This document shows positions 44,382 to 53,676 of a stretch of 64,000 bases of DNA, piece after piece. The DNA is taken from the NCBI RefSeq assembly GCF_019693215.1, contig NZ_CP081183.1, positions 1,553,226-1,617,225 on the forward strand, in the 5' to 3' direction. A program made the translations under genes and the position numbers. The notes under the pieces are model-generated. The model did no database searches. It was not told the DNA's origin and was given only the letters and a program-made list of their open reading frames with translations. Each line of letters begins with the position of its first letter. The stretch's first letter is position 1. The stretch is from Salinarchaeum sp. IM2453. GTDB lineage: Archaea > Halobacteriota > Halobacteria > Halobacteriales > Salinarchaeaceae.

Positions 44382-45605
44382 CTATTTCTTTGGTATTAGT
44401 AGGGTGTTGATTGCGTCTGGAACAATTAGTATATCTGCTGCTGTGTCAATTGCTGTGTTGATACTTTCTTCTACTTCCATGTGACATTCTGTGACTACTT
44501 GTGGGTGTTCGCTATTCGTAATCGTCACTGTATGCTGTTGCAAGACCTGGGATAAGACAAACGCTCGCTGCGCTCCCGGGTCGTATCCATCCTTCATTTT
44601 ATTGTACAGCGCCTCAGGTGACTCCGATTTAATAAGCTCCCTGTAAAATCGCTGTTCTCCCGCACCATGTCCAGCCCCGTTTTCAAGTCTCGCCGGAACG
44701 ATGATCGTTCCGTTCTCTTTGAGTGGGTTTACTGCTCCAAGCGCAATGTATGTTGCCGCTCGACTTGCTTGGTACAGGTTCTTATCTTTTGGGCCATCAA
44801 TGCCGGCGATAACAGTATCGTATGTCTTCTTGATCGGAACAGCCAGCGCCTCCTGTGCTGTTGATGCTAACTCTTCTAAGACAGCTGTGTGATCTCCAGC
44901 ACTTACACCAGTTATATTACCTGAACAACGCGTGATATTAACGCAAAAATCAATCCCAATCAGATCTCCGGCTTTGTTGATTGCCTCTCGAAATGGGTTC
45001 CCCATAATCCTCCCAAGCCGTATACCATCTCGGTCTAGCATCTTAGGACCGTGTGTATACCTGATAAGCTCCTCACCTCCAGCTCCAATAACCACCGTTT
45101 TTGCTCCGCCAGAGAATCCTGCATATTGATGCGGCTCAACGATTCCGGTTGTGATTACAGTGTCGGCTTCGTATATAACAGGATTGACCTCCACGGGTAC
45201 ACCGTCTACTTGTCCAACTGTAACAACATCACTAACATCGTGATTTACCGCTAACTCTGCGTGTGATCCTAATAGTTCATTTAATTCTTGGCTGCTTAAT
45301 TCCGCGTGTAATCCGGTTCCAACTACAATTGTTATTTGACTTTTTGCAACTCCAGCTTGGTTTAGCCGCTCTATCAGTGCCGATACTAGTGTCTCTGTCG
45401 GCGTCGACCGAGTTCTATCTGTGGTAACAATGGCAATTGTATCGTCTTCTGAAACTTGTTTTTGTAACTTCTCTCCATGTGGATTTGATATGGCATCTAC
45501 TAACGCCGCCTGTATTTCAACAGCCTCGTTTCCTGTTGGTTGTGCTATTTTGACGTTGGGCAAATTGACGGATATTGACTCTGTCCCAAGTGGAAGTTGT
45601 ACCAT
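44382..45605 (-). CDS. larA: LarA-type lactate racemase family protein
   Basis: 407-residue DUF2088/LarA protein. Conserved segments are VTTDRTRSTPT near 63, VVGTGLHAELS near 98, VNHDVSD near 123 and EPHQYAGFSGGAKTVVIG near 157, which hold the histidines and lysine used to bind the nickel-pincer cofactor. Some family members racemise other 2-hydroxy acids. The cofactor genes larB, larC and larE are not nearby, so the activity cannot be confirmed from context. Confidence 0.85.
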   Translation of the reverse strand: MVQLPLGTESISVNLPNVKIAQPTGNEAVEIQAALVDAISNPHGEKLQKQVSEDDTIAIVTTDRTRSTPTETLVSALIERLNQAGVAKSQITIVVGTGLHAELSSQELNELLGSHAELAVNHDVSDVVTVGQVDGVPVEVNPVIYEADTVITTGIVEPHQYAGFSGGAKTVVIGAGGEELIRYTHGPKMLDRDGIRLGRIMGNPFREAINKAGDLIGIDFCVNITRCSGNITGVSAGDHTAVLEELASTAQEALAVPIKKTYDTVIAGIDGPKDKNLYQASRAATYIALGAVNPLKENGTIIVPARLENGAGHGAGEQRFYRELIKSESPEALYNKMKDGYDPGAQRAFVLSQVLQQHTVTITNSEHPQVVTECHMEVEESINTAIDTAADILIVPDAINTLLIPKK

Positions 45606-45680
45606 TCACCGTAGCATCATTCGACTGTGGTGATTAAGTTTTCACTCCCCGCAATAAACCAAGTTTGCATCCCTCTAGGA

Positions 45681-46109
45681 TCAAGACAATCTTCCATACA
45701 AAGCGGCGACTGAATTTGGCCATTCAACAGCGAGCACTGGTAAGATCGCCTTTACTTTTGCTTCGTTTTGCTCAATCCATCGCTCTCTTTTTTCCATCTC
45801 TTGATTCCACTCTGCTGTCGTGCTGATGTTGAGTGTTTCCTTTGTATATATCTCCCCGCCAACCTCGACAGTCCCATGAAGCGACCCACAATCTGCACAG
45901 CGAAGTGCTGCGACAATAAAATACTCTTCGACCTTTTCTCGAATCTTCTCATCATATCCTTCAACTTCATCCGCTGAGATTCCGGTGGATGCACAGGAGT
46001 AACATAGTGAACTACGTGATCCAAGTTGTTTCCCGCAGTATAGACAGTTCTGTGGCACAGGATTGCTTCCCTCGGAATCTATTATAAACCTAGTCAGGTT
46101 CGTAGCCAA
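45681..46109 (-). CDS. Zinc-ribbon hypothetical protein
   Basis: Up to 142 residues from a TTG at 46109; a GTG at 46058 would begin just before the first cysteines and is a fair alternative. Three pairs of Cys (CLYCGK, CYSC and CADCGS) suggest one or two zinc ribbons; the rest is helical (EWNQEMEKRERWIEQNEAK). No family is recognised. It follows the Nmad3-like gene with a 16-nt overlap if the TTG is used. Confidence 0.55.
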   Translation of the reverse strand: MATNLTRFIIDSEGSNPVPQNCLYCGKQLGSRSSLCYSCASTGISADEVEGYDEKIREKVEEYFIVAALRCADCGSLHGTVEVGGEIYTKETLNISTTAEWNQEMEKRERWIEQNEAKVKAILPVLAVEWPNSVAALYGRLS

Positions 46110-46912
46110 TAACCATCTGGAACAGTTGTTGTATGCGTTTCAATCCAACTTGCGAATGACTGTGATTCGATTTGTAATTTATGCGCTTTCTTTATACCAC
46201 CAAGGTAGGCGTTTCGATCTTGGTTTCCCCCTGGGACTGGCTGTAACAGTTGCTGTGCCTTGTCTGTCATGTAATGATGCCCTCTTCCTTGATGCTTGCT
46301 GATTCGAATTGCTTTTTCAAGCCTGCCTCCCGGGGTCTTTCCATCAACAAGTACTGCTTCTTTGTCTATCTTCCCGCTTGCGTTGAACCGCTTGATGTGT
46401 GCATTTTCCCGAAATGTATCTTTTATGTCTGCGGCTCCCCCTTTTGTTCCGATCTGGTCACTTATTCCTTGAATATCACAAACTGAATTTACAGTCATAT
46501 ATCCAATCAGATACCGATGCGTGTATGAGTGACTTTGCTCGTTTTTCAAGCCCGTATAAAACGCGATTATATCTCCTTGCTCAAGCGACCGTAGTAACTT
46601 TGTGTATGCTGGTCTGCTTCCAGTTTCGCCGTAAGTCAAAGCATCAAAATTTGGGTCATGGTGAACTGGCCATTCTTCCATTTGATCTCCGCTCACCGTA
46701 TGTTCCCCATTCCCAGACGGGTCAATCTTATCGAAAAATTCTGCAGCTGATCGTTCCTGATGCCGTAGCTCAATCGACCCATATGTTTTTGATTCAACTG
46801 TCGGGTCGGACTCCGGTATTGGAAGATACTCAAATGAATTATCGGGGTAGATTGGTGGAACTGGTGAAACATTTGTTGAGTCTGCCCCAATCCCGAGTAA
46901 TGCGACGGTCAT
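46094..46912 (-). CDS. Nmad3-like nucleotide-modification-associated protein
   Basis: 272 residues from ATG 46912 (MTVALLGIGADSTNVSPVPPIYPDNSFEYLPIPES); a GTG at 46924 adds four. The opening, GSRPAYTKLLRSLEQGDIIAFYTGL, and the middle HRYLIGYMTV match the Nmad3 domain, which has been associated by comparative genomics with modified DNA bases and restriction-type systems. Function is unproven. It lies between an FAH-family enzyme and a zinc-ribbon protein on the same strand, with no restriction or base-modification genes visible near it. Confidence 0.65.
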   Translation of the reverse strand: MTVALLGIGADSTNVSPVPPIYPDNSFEYLPIPESDPTVESKTYGSIELRHQERSAAEFFDKIDPSGNGEHTVSGDQMEEWPVHHDPNFDALTYGETGSRPAYTKLLRSLEQGDIIAFYTGLKNEQSHSYTHRYLIGYMTVNSVCDIQGISDQIGTKGGAADIKDTFRENAHIKRFNASGKIDKEAVLVDGKTPGGRLEKAIRISKHQGRGHHYMTDKAQQLLQPVPGGNQDRNAYLGGIKKAHKLQIESQSFASWIETHTTTVPDGYWLRT

Positions 46913-46923
46913 AGTCCTATACA

Positions 46924-47643
46924 CTACTCATTGCTTGCTACTGTGTTCTCTAATGTTCCAACACCCTCATACCAGATTTTGACTTCGTCACCAGGTTCAA
47001 TTAGACCAGGGTTTGCTGGACTTCCGAATGCAACTACATCCCCTGGCTGAAACGTGTATCGGTTCGAGAGGTGGGAAATAAGTTCAGCCGGTTTGAATAA
47101 CATTTGCTTTGTATTGGCTGACTGTCTCATTTCGCCGTTGATGTGGGTTGTCATTTCTATTCCTACCGGATCAATGTCAGTTTCAATCCATGGTCCGAGC
47201 GGTGCTGATCCATCAAACGCTTTTCGTGCTGTTCTTCCTGGTTGATCAAGTGCGTCAACGTCGTTCATAATCGTATATCCTCGCACTACTTCGCTGACTT
47301 CGTCTGGCTGTATGTCTGTACATTTTGTATCAATCACTGCTGCTAACTCTCCTGCGTATGTTAGTTCCTCTGTCCACTCTGGGTATTGAATTGGGTCTTC
47401 TGTTGCAATAACGGCTCCGTGGTGTTTTAAAAACCAGTCTGGCTCTTCTGGTCGCTCGTATTCCATCTGCTCGAGCGTTTCAGCATAATTTCGTCCGACA
47501 CAAAACAACGTTGACGGTTCGCAAGGGGCAAGTAGTTCTGCCTCTCTACCCAGTTCATATTTTTTATTATCGGTATATATGTGGCCATCTCGATGCTCGC
47601 CCGTGATAACTCCGTCCTCTGTTTTGACTCGTGCCAGTTGCAT
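46924..47643 (-). CDS. Fumarylacetoacetate hydrolase family protein
   Basis: 239 residues from ATG 47643 (MQLARVKTEDGVITGEHRDG). FCVGRNYAETLEQM, the metal-ligand glutamates in ELTYAGELAAVI, then GYTIMNDVDALDQ and FGSPANPGLIEPGDEVKIWYEG are typical of FAH-fold enzymes (acylpyruvate hydrolase, oxaloacetate decarboxylase/tautomerase). The exact substrate is unclear. It ends 12 nt before the Nmad3-like start and is divergent from the SDR gene. Confidence 0.85.
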   Translation of the reverse strand: MQLARVKTEDGVITGEHRDGHIYTDNKKYELGREAELLAPCEPSTLFCVGRNYAETLEQMEYERPEEPDWFLKHHGAVIATEDPIQYPEWTEELTYAGELAAVIDTKCTDIQPDEVSEVVRGYTIMNDVDALDQPGRTARKAFDGSAPLGPWIETDIDPVGIEMTTHINGEMRQSANTKQMLFKPAELISHLSNRYTFQPGDVVAFGSPANPGLIEPGDEVKIWYEGVGTLENTVASNE

Positions 47644-47732
47644 AACAGACGTTTCTGACTTGTTCCTATGCCCGTTTCGGTTTAGTATGCATGATAACAA
47701 CCGACTTGTTCTTGTACTCCCTAATAGCTATC

Positions 47733-48665
47733 ATGGCTGTGTCTCGTCCTGAAATCAAGGCTGGAGTTGCTGACTTAGACCTATCTGATCATACTGTTCT
47801 TGTTACTGGTTCGACCCGTGGTGTCGGAAAACAGACTGCACTAGCAATGGGAAGGCTTGGTGCAACTGTATTTGTACACGGTCGTGATCGTAAGGCTGGA
47901 AGAGATGTCGTCTCTAAGCTTGATCAAATTGGTGCATCTGATTCTGAATTTTTCGCTGCCGATTTCTCTGATCTTCACGCAGTTCGAACAATGGCTGCGG
48001 ATATCGCTAACAGAACTAATTCACTTGACGTATTAATAAACAATGCTGGTGGATATTTCCCGAACGCTGGCACAACTTCCGATGGATTCAGTTATACTTT
48101 CTGTGTAAATCACTTGGCACCATTTGCGTTAACTGCAGAGCTTTGGTCGCTTGTCAATGCTGCTGACGGGCGTATTGTTGTTACATCATCGGCTGCACAT
48201 CGTGGTGCTTCACTTGATCTTGATGCAATAACTTCCCCTGATGGACGGCTTGGATTTCAAGTATATGCTCAATCGAAGTTAGCCAACATCCTCTTTGCAA
48301 ATGAACTCAATCGTCGGTCAGTTAATACCGGCAGTTCTGTTCGAGCAAATAGCATACACCCTGGAGCTATTCCGGGTAGCGGATTTGGAAGACACGCACC
48401 GTTTCCGTTTTCACTGATTCCTAAACTTGTGCAAGCACTTCCAGACCGTGTCGAAGATCGTATTGCAGATACGCCTGCTGACGGTGCAGCAACTGTAATG
48501 TATGCCGCTGTTTCTCCTGAAACTAGCGGGATTGGTGGAGCCTACTTTTCAGACTGTCAACGCCAGTCTCCTGCTTCAGCTGCAACGAATGAGCAAACTG
48601 CGGTTGCGCTCTGGGAACGTAGCGAAGAACTTCTTGACCAAACGTTTTCAATTCCAGAGGTGTAG
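47733..48665 (+). CDS. Short-chain dehydrogenase/reductase
   Basis: 310 residues from ATG 47733 (MAVSRPEIKAGVADL). The NAD(P) motif TGSTRGVGKQTA is near 25-36, NNAGG near 100, the catalytic Ser in VTSSAAH and YAQSK (Y-x3-K) near 175. It is closest to the retinol-dehydrogenase-like SDRs, but the substrate is unknown. An in-frame upstream ATG at 47691 adds a hydrophobic leader and overlaps the divergent FAH promoter region. Confidence 0.82.
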   Translation: MAVSRPEIKAGVADLDLSDHTVLVTGSTRGVGKQTALAMGRLGATVFVHGRDRKAGRDVVSKLDQIGASDSEFFAADFSDLHAVRTMAADIANRTNSLDVLINNAGGYFPNAGTTSDGFSYTFCVNHLAPFALTAELWSLVNAADGRIVVTSSAAHRGASLDLDAITSPDGRLGFQVYAQSKLANILFANELNRRSVNTGSSVRANSIHPGAIPGSGFGRHAPFPFSLIPKLVQALPDRVEDRIADTPADGAATVMYAAVSPETSGIGGAYFSDCQRQSPASAATNEQTAVALWERSEELLDQTFSIPEV

Positions 48666-48680
48666 TGACCTGCGTAGTGT

Positions 48681-49592
48681 CTAGTCGTCAATAGCTCTCT
48701 GCACCTCTTCGCTGTCGTCTTTCATATCAATCGGATCAAGGTGAATATGCGCATCAGATACATCATCCAAATCTATGGTCTGATTTCGCAGTTTTGTCTC
48801 AAGGTCGTGTGCCTGCTGGAAGGAAAGATTATGTGGAACTTCAACATGTGCTTCAACCTCTAAGCTTGGTCCTTCGTAAAATACAACAAGATCATGCACG
48901 TCGTAGACCTCTGGATTATTCTGTAATGTCTCTTTTATCATCTGTTGCTGTTCTGTTGAGGCCGCTTTCCCGGATAGATACTCGATATTTTCTTTTGCTA
49001 TCTTAACACCTTGATAGATGACTAAGACACTTACAAGTGCTCCAGCAGCAGCATCAAAAATCGGATATCCTAATGCAACCCCGAGTACACCAAGCAGTGC
49101 TGCAACTGATGTGTATAGGTCGTTCAAACAATCAACAGCGAGTGCTTTCAGTGCCGGAGCACCTACCTCTTCATTCATTCGTGAAGTATACCAGTAGATG
49201 AAGTACATATCCAACATCGCGATGAGAATCCCAACTACCAGCAGTGGGTGGAATGTCACATCTACCCCATATGCCAGTCCTGTTACTGACTCATACAGGA
49301 AATTTACGCCAAGTAATACGATCACTGCCCCGACAAATAGAGCCGTAAGTGGCTCAATTCGGGCATGTCCATGTGGATGTGTTTCGTCTGGATCCTTGAA
49401 GCGACTCTCTCCCCAGATGTAGACTACAAAGCTCGCAACTAAGTCTGCGATTGAATGTGCTGCATCTGCCAGCAGCGCAATACTACCGAATAGCAGTCCG
49501 ACTGCCCCTTCAACAATGATCTTAACTGCATTTCCGATTATGTTCGCGATCGAAGCTCGGTTAAAACGCTGCTGGTCTGAGAGACCTGACAC
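48681..49592 (-). CDS. Cation diffusion facilitator transporter
   Basis: 303 residues from a GTG at 49592, with a plausible TATA box about 27 nt upstream. Six membrane helices; metal-site residues are in DAAHSIADL near 43-51 and HPHGHARIEPL near 72, with a second site near AVDCLNDLYTS. The C-terminal cytoplasmic domain has the usual beta fold (DLVVFYEGPSLEVEAHVEVP). It exports divalent metals such as zinc, iron or cobalt. Confidence 0.9.
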   Translation of the reverse strand: MSGLSDQQRFNRASIANIIGNAVKIIVEGAVGLLFGSIALLADAAHSIADLVASFVVYIWGESRFKDPDETHPHGHARIEPLTALFVGAVIVLLGVNFLYESVTGLAYGVDVTFHPLLVVGILIAMLDMYFIYWYTSRMNEEVGAPALKALAVDCLNDLYTSVAALLGVLGVALGYPIFDAAAGALVSVLVIYQGVKIAKENIEYLSGKAASTEQQQMIKETLQNNPEVYDVHDLVVFYEGPSLEVEAHVEVPHNLSFQQAHDLETKLRNQTIDLDDVSDAHIHLDPIDMKDDSEEVQRAIDD

Positions 49593-49944
49593 ATCCTTTT
49601 TAGACCCTGTCTAAATTTGAATATTGGCATTAGCTCCGTCAAATAATCGGATTTCACAAATCTATACTGACAGTGTTCTCTTTTCAAACGATAATCAAGG
49701 TAGGTCTTCTCTCCACCGGGGCAGACCAGTTGACCCAGACACATGTAGTTCTCTTCAAATGAGGATTTCAAGATAAAATCTGCTTCAGTGTGTGATCTTA
49801 ATAAGAGTATTGAGTAGGAGAAAATCGGCCTCAGTACTCATAGGGATCGTCTTTCCTGGTTGCCGACGCCAGGTCTGACTGGTATATTCATCATCGGCCA
49901 TCTGTATGTATGTGAGTCCCGCATATCTGTTTTTCTTCATGTCT

Positions 49945-50003
49945 CTCCTGAAGTACTTCGGTGTCAAGCCCCGAAGCACGCTGCCTTCTCTGTAGAAATA
50001 TCA
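49945..50003 (+). repeat. IS200/IS605-type end hairpin, copy 10
   Basis: In the 460-nt gap 49593-50053. GAAGTACTTCGG, the TCAAG loop and CCCCGAAGC, then CTGCCTTCTCTGTAGA, match the copy at 3.9 kb in the same orientation. The rest of the gap contains no recognisable gene; a minus-strand open frame at 49785-49979 has no family features. Confidence 0.55.
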
Positions 50004-50016
50004 ATGCAACCAATAA

Positions 50017-50036
50017 TGGTATGTATTTTCATACCA
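50017..50036. promoter_or_regulatory. Palindrome overlapping the Lrp-type gene promoter
   Basis: Perfect inverted repeat TGGTATG-N6-CATACCA. Its AT-rich centre is about 27 nt before ATG 50054, where the TATA box should be, so a protein bound here would block initiation. It looks like an operator. Confidence 0.55.
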
Positions 50037-50053
50037 AACTAAATATGAAGACT

Positions 50054-50287
50054 ATGACCGATGCATATGTTCACGTTGTTGCTGAACCGTCTGCAATACA
50101 ACAAGCAGCGAATGCCATTGCTGGACGCGATTCCGTCTCAGCAGTTCATCTTGTGACTGGTGAACATGACATTACCGTTCAGCTTGAGGTTGAAAGCAAG
50201 GAAGATATTGCATCAGTTGTAACCGAAGACATTCACTCAGTGATGGGTGTTATTGACACCGAAACCCATGTTGCATACGAGCCGTGA
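50054..50287 (+). CDS. Lrp/AsnC ligand-binding (RAM) domain protein without HTH
   Basis: 77 residues from ATG 50054, or 80 from ATG 50045. The fold pattern TDAYVHVVAEPSAIQQAANAIAGRDSVSAVHLVTGEHDITVQLEV is the RAM (regulation of amino acid metabolism) domain of Lrp proteins. The helix-turn-helix half is missing, so it cannot bind DNA alone. Such stand-alone RAM proteins may sense amino acids or pair with full Lrp proteins. Confidence 0.8.
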   Translation: MTDAYVHVVAEPSAIQQAANAIAGRDSVSAVHLVTGEHDITVQLEVESKEDIASVVTEDIHSVMGVIDTETHVAYEP

Positions 50288-50371
50288 GTATCACCAGTAT
50301 TACCGGCGGAACAAGTGACTGTTTCGGTGCTTGACGCTTAGGTGTAACACTTGTATTCAGCCATCGTTCTT

Positions 50372-51385
50372 TTACTGATTATTGAGCTTTTCTCGAGCAG
50401 CCGCGACAACAAGTGGAAATGTGATCGTTGCGTCTGCATACACTGTTGCATTTTTCGCATCCTTCTCAATCTTCCCCCATGAGCGGGCCTCCTCAAGACT
50501 CGCTCCTGAGAGTCCTCCTGTTTGCTTGGAGTCCATCGTTAGTTGTACACCATAATCGTAGGCTCCTGGAACAACCAACATTGTCTGTAATGTATAGTTC
50601 TTCGGTACACCTCCTCCTACAAGCAGTGCTCCGGCACGCTCTGCTTCGAATGCCATGTCGTTGAGATCAGACATATCGCCCAACGCATCCACTGTAAGAT
50701 TAGAAATTTGCGAATGCATCCATGCTTGGAGTCCAAGAATTGAGTCTTGTACTGCCGGACAGTAAATTGGCACACCATTCTCGTATGCTGCAGCGGCAAT
50801 CCCCGAGTCTTCGTCAATGTTTTTCTCCTTATTAACCCGAGCATTTTCTTCACCAAGTTTTGCAGTCAACTCTTGTATGCTAACTTTCTCTTTTTCAGCA
50901 AGTGGTGGTAACACATTATTTCGCATGTGCTCTTCAAACTCTGCGAAGTGCTCTTGTGGAAGATAGACATTGTAAATTCGATCAACACCTTCCTCTCGAA
51001 GTTGTTCGTCGTGGTCTCGTTGATCTTGATCAGGTGCAGACTCCCGTCCATGGTGATGTTTTCCTCCGATGGCTTCGATAGCGTCATGTGTAAGATTAGC
51101 GCCTGTTGTTACCAGTACGTCAACATGGCCATCCCGAATTAGGTCTGCAACAATTGATCGCATTCCTCCGGGAACCATTGCTCCAGCAAGTGAAAGAAAC
51201 GACAGCGCTTCATCATCTGCTAACATCTCGGCGTATATATCAACAGCATCACTGAGCGACGAAGCTCCGATGCCAGCATTTCCATAGCCCTCAACAAGTT
51301 CCTGCACGGTCATCCCGGCTTGAACTTCTGCATGCTTAATTGGGTCCGGGTCAAACTCCTCACGTGGAGTCTCCTCATCAGACAT
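50372..51385 (-). CDS. dhs: Deoxyhypusine synthase
   Basis: 337-residue enzyme that transfers an aminobutyl group to the target lysine of aIF5A. LSLAGAMVPGGMRSIVADLI near 60, TTGANLTHDAIEAIGGKHHHG near 95 and SGASLEEARSWGKI near 300 (with the catalytic lysine) are family motifs. The substrate protein aIF5A is encoded about 1.8 kb upstream on the same strand. In Haloferax the pathway was reported to use agmatine, which fits the agmatinase gene between them. Confidence 0.93.
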   Translation of the reverse strand: MSDEETPREEFDPDPIKHAEVQAGMTVQELVEGYGNAGIGASSLSDAVDIYAEMLADDEALSFLSLAGAMVPGGMRSIVADLIRDGHVDVLVTTGANLTHDAIEAIGGKHHHGRESAPDQDQRDHDEQLREEGVDRIYNVYLPQEHFAEFEEHMRNNVLPPLAEKEKVSIQELTAKLGEENARVNKEKNIDEDSGIAAAAYENGVPIYCPAVQDSILGLQAWMHSQISNLTVDALGDMSDLNDMAFEAERAGALLVGGGVPKNYTLQTMLVVPGAYDYGVQLTMDSKQTGGLSGASLEEARSWGKIEKDAKNATVYADATITFPLVVAAAREKLNNQ

Positions 51386-51537
51386 GTATATAGTTCATTA
51401 ATGGCTGACTTTCAACTATCCGGTTTTGTGTATGCGAACTTCGTCACCACCTATAATTATAGCAACAGGAGGTATCAAAGTGAATCTCCATATACCTGTC
51501 TAATTGATTTATGCCCTGACAGATCTTGATTACTCTG

Positions 51538-52302
51538 CTAGAAACCGGTCGGATGTGATACGTATGTTGTTTCTAACCCCTCATCGTCAAGCATTGATTG
51601 CAATGCTTGTACACCAAATGTCTCTGTTGCATAATGGCCAGCAAGGATGAGATTAATTCCACGCTCCTTTGCTTCGTGATATGCTGCTTGCTTGCCTTCA
51701 CCAGTTATCAACACGTCTGCCTGTTCTGCAGCTGACTCTAGGAAATCTGTTCCACTGCCCGTAACGATAGCGACTGACTCAATTTCTTCTGGACCGAAAT
51801 CGAGCGACTGTACTTCCTGTCCTGCATCATTGAGTGTTGCTTCAATATCACTAACCAATGTTTCCGGTGATCGTGGTGTTGTAAGTTCCCCTTTCCGTCC
51901 GACCGTTACAGGGCCCATCTCACCAAATGGCTCGTGATCTTCGATGCCAAGTCCTGCTGCTAATTGTGCTGCATTTCCAACTTCTGGGTTACCATCAAGT
52001 GGCAGATGACTTGCATAGAGTGCGATGTCGTTTTTAATCAATTTCTGGATATGATCATATGATCGCCCACTGATTCGATCGACTCCATTCCAGATTATCC
52101 CGTGGTGGACTACAAGCATGTCCGCATTCGCTGAAGCTGCTGCTTCAATAGTCGCTGTTGCTCCGTCGACAGCGAATGCAACGTGATTAATCTCCTGAGC
52201 CTGTGATTCAACCTGTATCCCGTTTGTGCTTGGATCAACATCGGCGTATGTTTCTGGCTCCAGCAGTGTGTTGAACTTCTCTGCTATCGACTGAATATCC
52301 AT
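51538..52302 (-). CDS. Nif3-like dinuclear metal-centre protein
   Basis: 254 residues from ATG 52302 (MDIQSIAEKFNTLLEPETYADVD). LVVHHGIIWNGVDRISGRSYDHI supplies the two histidines and GHYATETFGV the others of the di-iron/dinuclear site. The family (GTP cyclohydrolase 1 type 2 / YbgI) has no agreed substrate. It sits between agmatinase and deoxyhypusine synthase, about 40 nt after the former, and is likely in the same transcript. Confidence 0.88.
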   Translation of the reverse strand: MDIQSIAEKFNTLLEPETYADVDPSTNGIQVESQAQEINHVAFAVDGATATIEAAASANADMLVVHHGIIWNGVDRISGRSYDHIQKLIKNDIALYASHLPLDGNPEVGNAAQLAAGLGIEDHEPFGEMGPVTVGRKGELTTPRSPETLVSDIEATLNDAGQEVQSLDFGPEEIESVAIVTGSGTDFLESAAEQADVLITGEGKQAAYHEAKERGINLILAGHYATETFGVQALQSMLDDEGLETTYVSHPTGF

Positions 52303-52344
52303 ACTGAACATTTCCTTATCTGGAGGCAAGACTATTGTGTTCAC

Positions 52345-53157
52345 TTACTCTTGTTCCTTTGTTGCGTGCCCGAATATACTCTCACGCGCCAGCTTTCCCG
52401 CTAGCGTTGCTGCTTCTCCATTGTCTCGATCATTTACTTCAACAATGTCCATTCCATCCGCGTGTGGAGCAATTGAACGAACAATTGTTTGCATCTGACG
52501 CGATGTTAGACCAAATGGCTCTTTTGTTCCTGTTCCCGGTGCAAATGCTGGATCTGCTCCATCGATATCAACTGTTAGATATACTGACTTATCGGTCATA
52601 TCGAACTCCCAGTTTGGGACCTCTTCCACAGGAACAACTGTGATATCCTCGTTTTTAGTCTGTACCCACTCTGCCTCAGAACCTGCCCGAGCTCCGATGA
52701 CTGTTATCTTATCAGCAACTTCTTTTCCTCTTGCCATGATACAGGCATGATTGTACTTGTTCCCATCAAACGTGTCCCGCAGATCTAAATGCGCGTCGAT
52801 ACTGATTATCACGTCGGGGTTGACAGCTCGAAATCCGGCCAGTGATATAGTGTGCTCACCCCCAAGTAGCACTGGAAACTTCCCTTCATTTACAAGATCG
52901 CTTGTTATTCCAGAAAGGTACTCAAGGTATTCTTCGACATCATCGCTAGGTCGAATATCACCATGATCGTAGACATCTAGCTCAGTAAATCGTAATCCAG
53001 TGTGGTGATCATAGTCTTCAAAAGAGTGAGAGAATGATCTAATTTGCTCTGGCCCAAATCGGGTTCCCGGCTGAAATGTTGTTGACTTATCGAGCGGTGC
53101 TCCGATAATAGCGTACTTAGCGGATTCTCGATTAGCGATTGCTCCTGGAAAATTCAC
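52345..53157 (-). CDS. speB: Agmatinase
   Basis: 270-residue ureohydrolase from a GTG at 53157. The manganese-binding motifs are LLGGEHTIS near 98, [15 protein letters not shown] near 120 and [15 protein letters not shown] near 197. It releases urea and putrescine-type products. In Haloferax, an agmatinase was found essential for aIF5A deoxyhypusine formation via an agmatine-modified lysine. The gene overlaps the end of aIF5A (GTGA), so coupling is direct. Confidence 0.93.
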   Translation of the reverse strand: MNFPGAIANRESAKYAIIGAPLDKSTTFQPGTRFGPEQIRSFSHSFEDYDHHTGLRFTELDVYDHGDIRPSDDVEEYLEYLSGITSDLVNEGKFPVLLGGEHTISLAGFRAVNPDVIISIDAHLDLRDTFDGNKYNHACIMARGKEVADKITVIGARAGSEAEWVQTKNEDITVVPVEEVPNWEFDMTDKSVYLTVDIDGADPAFAPGTGTKEPFGLTSRQMQTIVRSIAPHADGMDIVEVNDRDNGEAATLAGKLARESIFGHATKEQE

Positions 53158-53537
53158 GCCTGTACAATTTTTCGCTGCTCTTCCATTTCAAGGTATTCAA
53201 TTTCGTCGTCCGGCTCAAGATCGTATTCCTCAGGTACACTCATAGTGATCGTTTCGTATGTTTCAAGATCCATTACCTGTGCAACGTCGGCACTTTCAAG
53301 ACTAACTACCTGACCTTGCTTTCGATTGATGATCGGGACCCAGACCTTTTGATCGACCGGCTGGTTCATCGATCGTTTTCGCCCGTCAAAGACACCTTCT
53401 GCTTCAATCCGCGCTTTTGCACTTCCGTGCTTTCCTGGTGCAGCCGTACTATACGACCGAATCTTACATGCTGTGTCGTCAATGATTACGTAGTTCCCTT
53501 CCTGCAAATCTCGAACCTCTTTCTGTTCTTTTGCCAT
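53154..53537 (-). CDS. eif5a: Translation initiation factor aIF5A
   Basis: 127 residues. The N-terminal SH3-like domain holds the modified lysine, K36 of PGKHGSAK, followed by [15 protein letters not shown]; the C-terminal OB fold ends VQA. aIF5A relieves stalled ribosomes and is active only after its lysine is (deoxy)hypusinated. It is the first gene of an overlapping cluster with speB, then Nif3 and dhs. Confidence 0.96.
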   Translation of the reverse strand: MAKEQKEVRDLQEGNYVIIDDTACKIRSYSTAAPGKHGSAKARIEAEGVFDGRKRSMNQPVDQKVWVPIINRKQGQVVSLESADVAQVMDLETYETITMSVPEEYDLEPDDEIEYLEMEEQRKIVQA

Positions 53538-53676
53538 ACCTGAATAGTATCTGGTGGATATTCATAAACGGTTTGGAACACCGTCGCGGTGGTTTTTCAC
53601 TGTGATGACTGCTGTTATGGCCAATCTTATTCAGTACGCTCTTGCAGAAAAAGCGAATGGAGGGCTCTTGCAACTA

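Noticed and set aside
49785-49979. Small minus-strand open frame next to hairpin copy 10
   Set aside because: No recognisable domain; it starts beside an IS-type hairpin and looks like chance.
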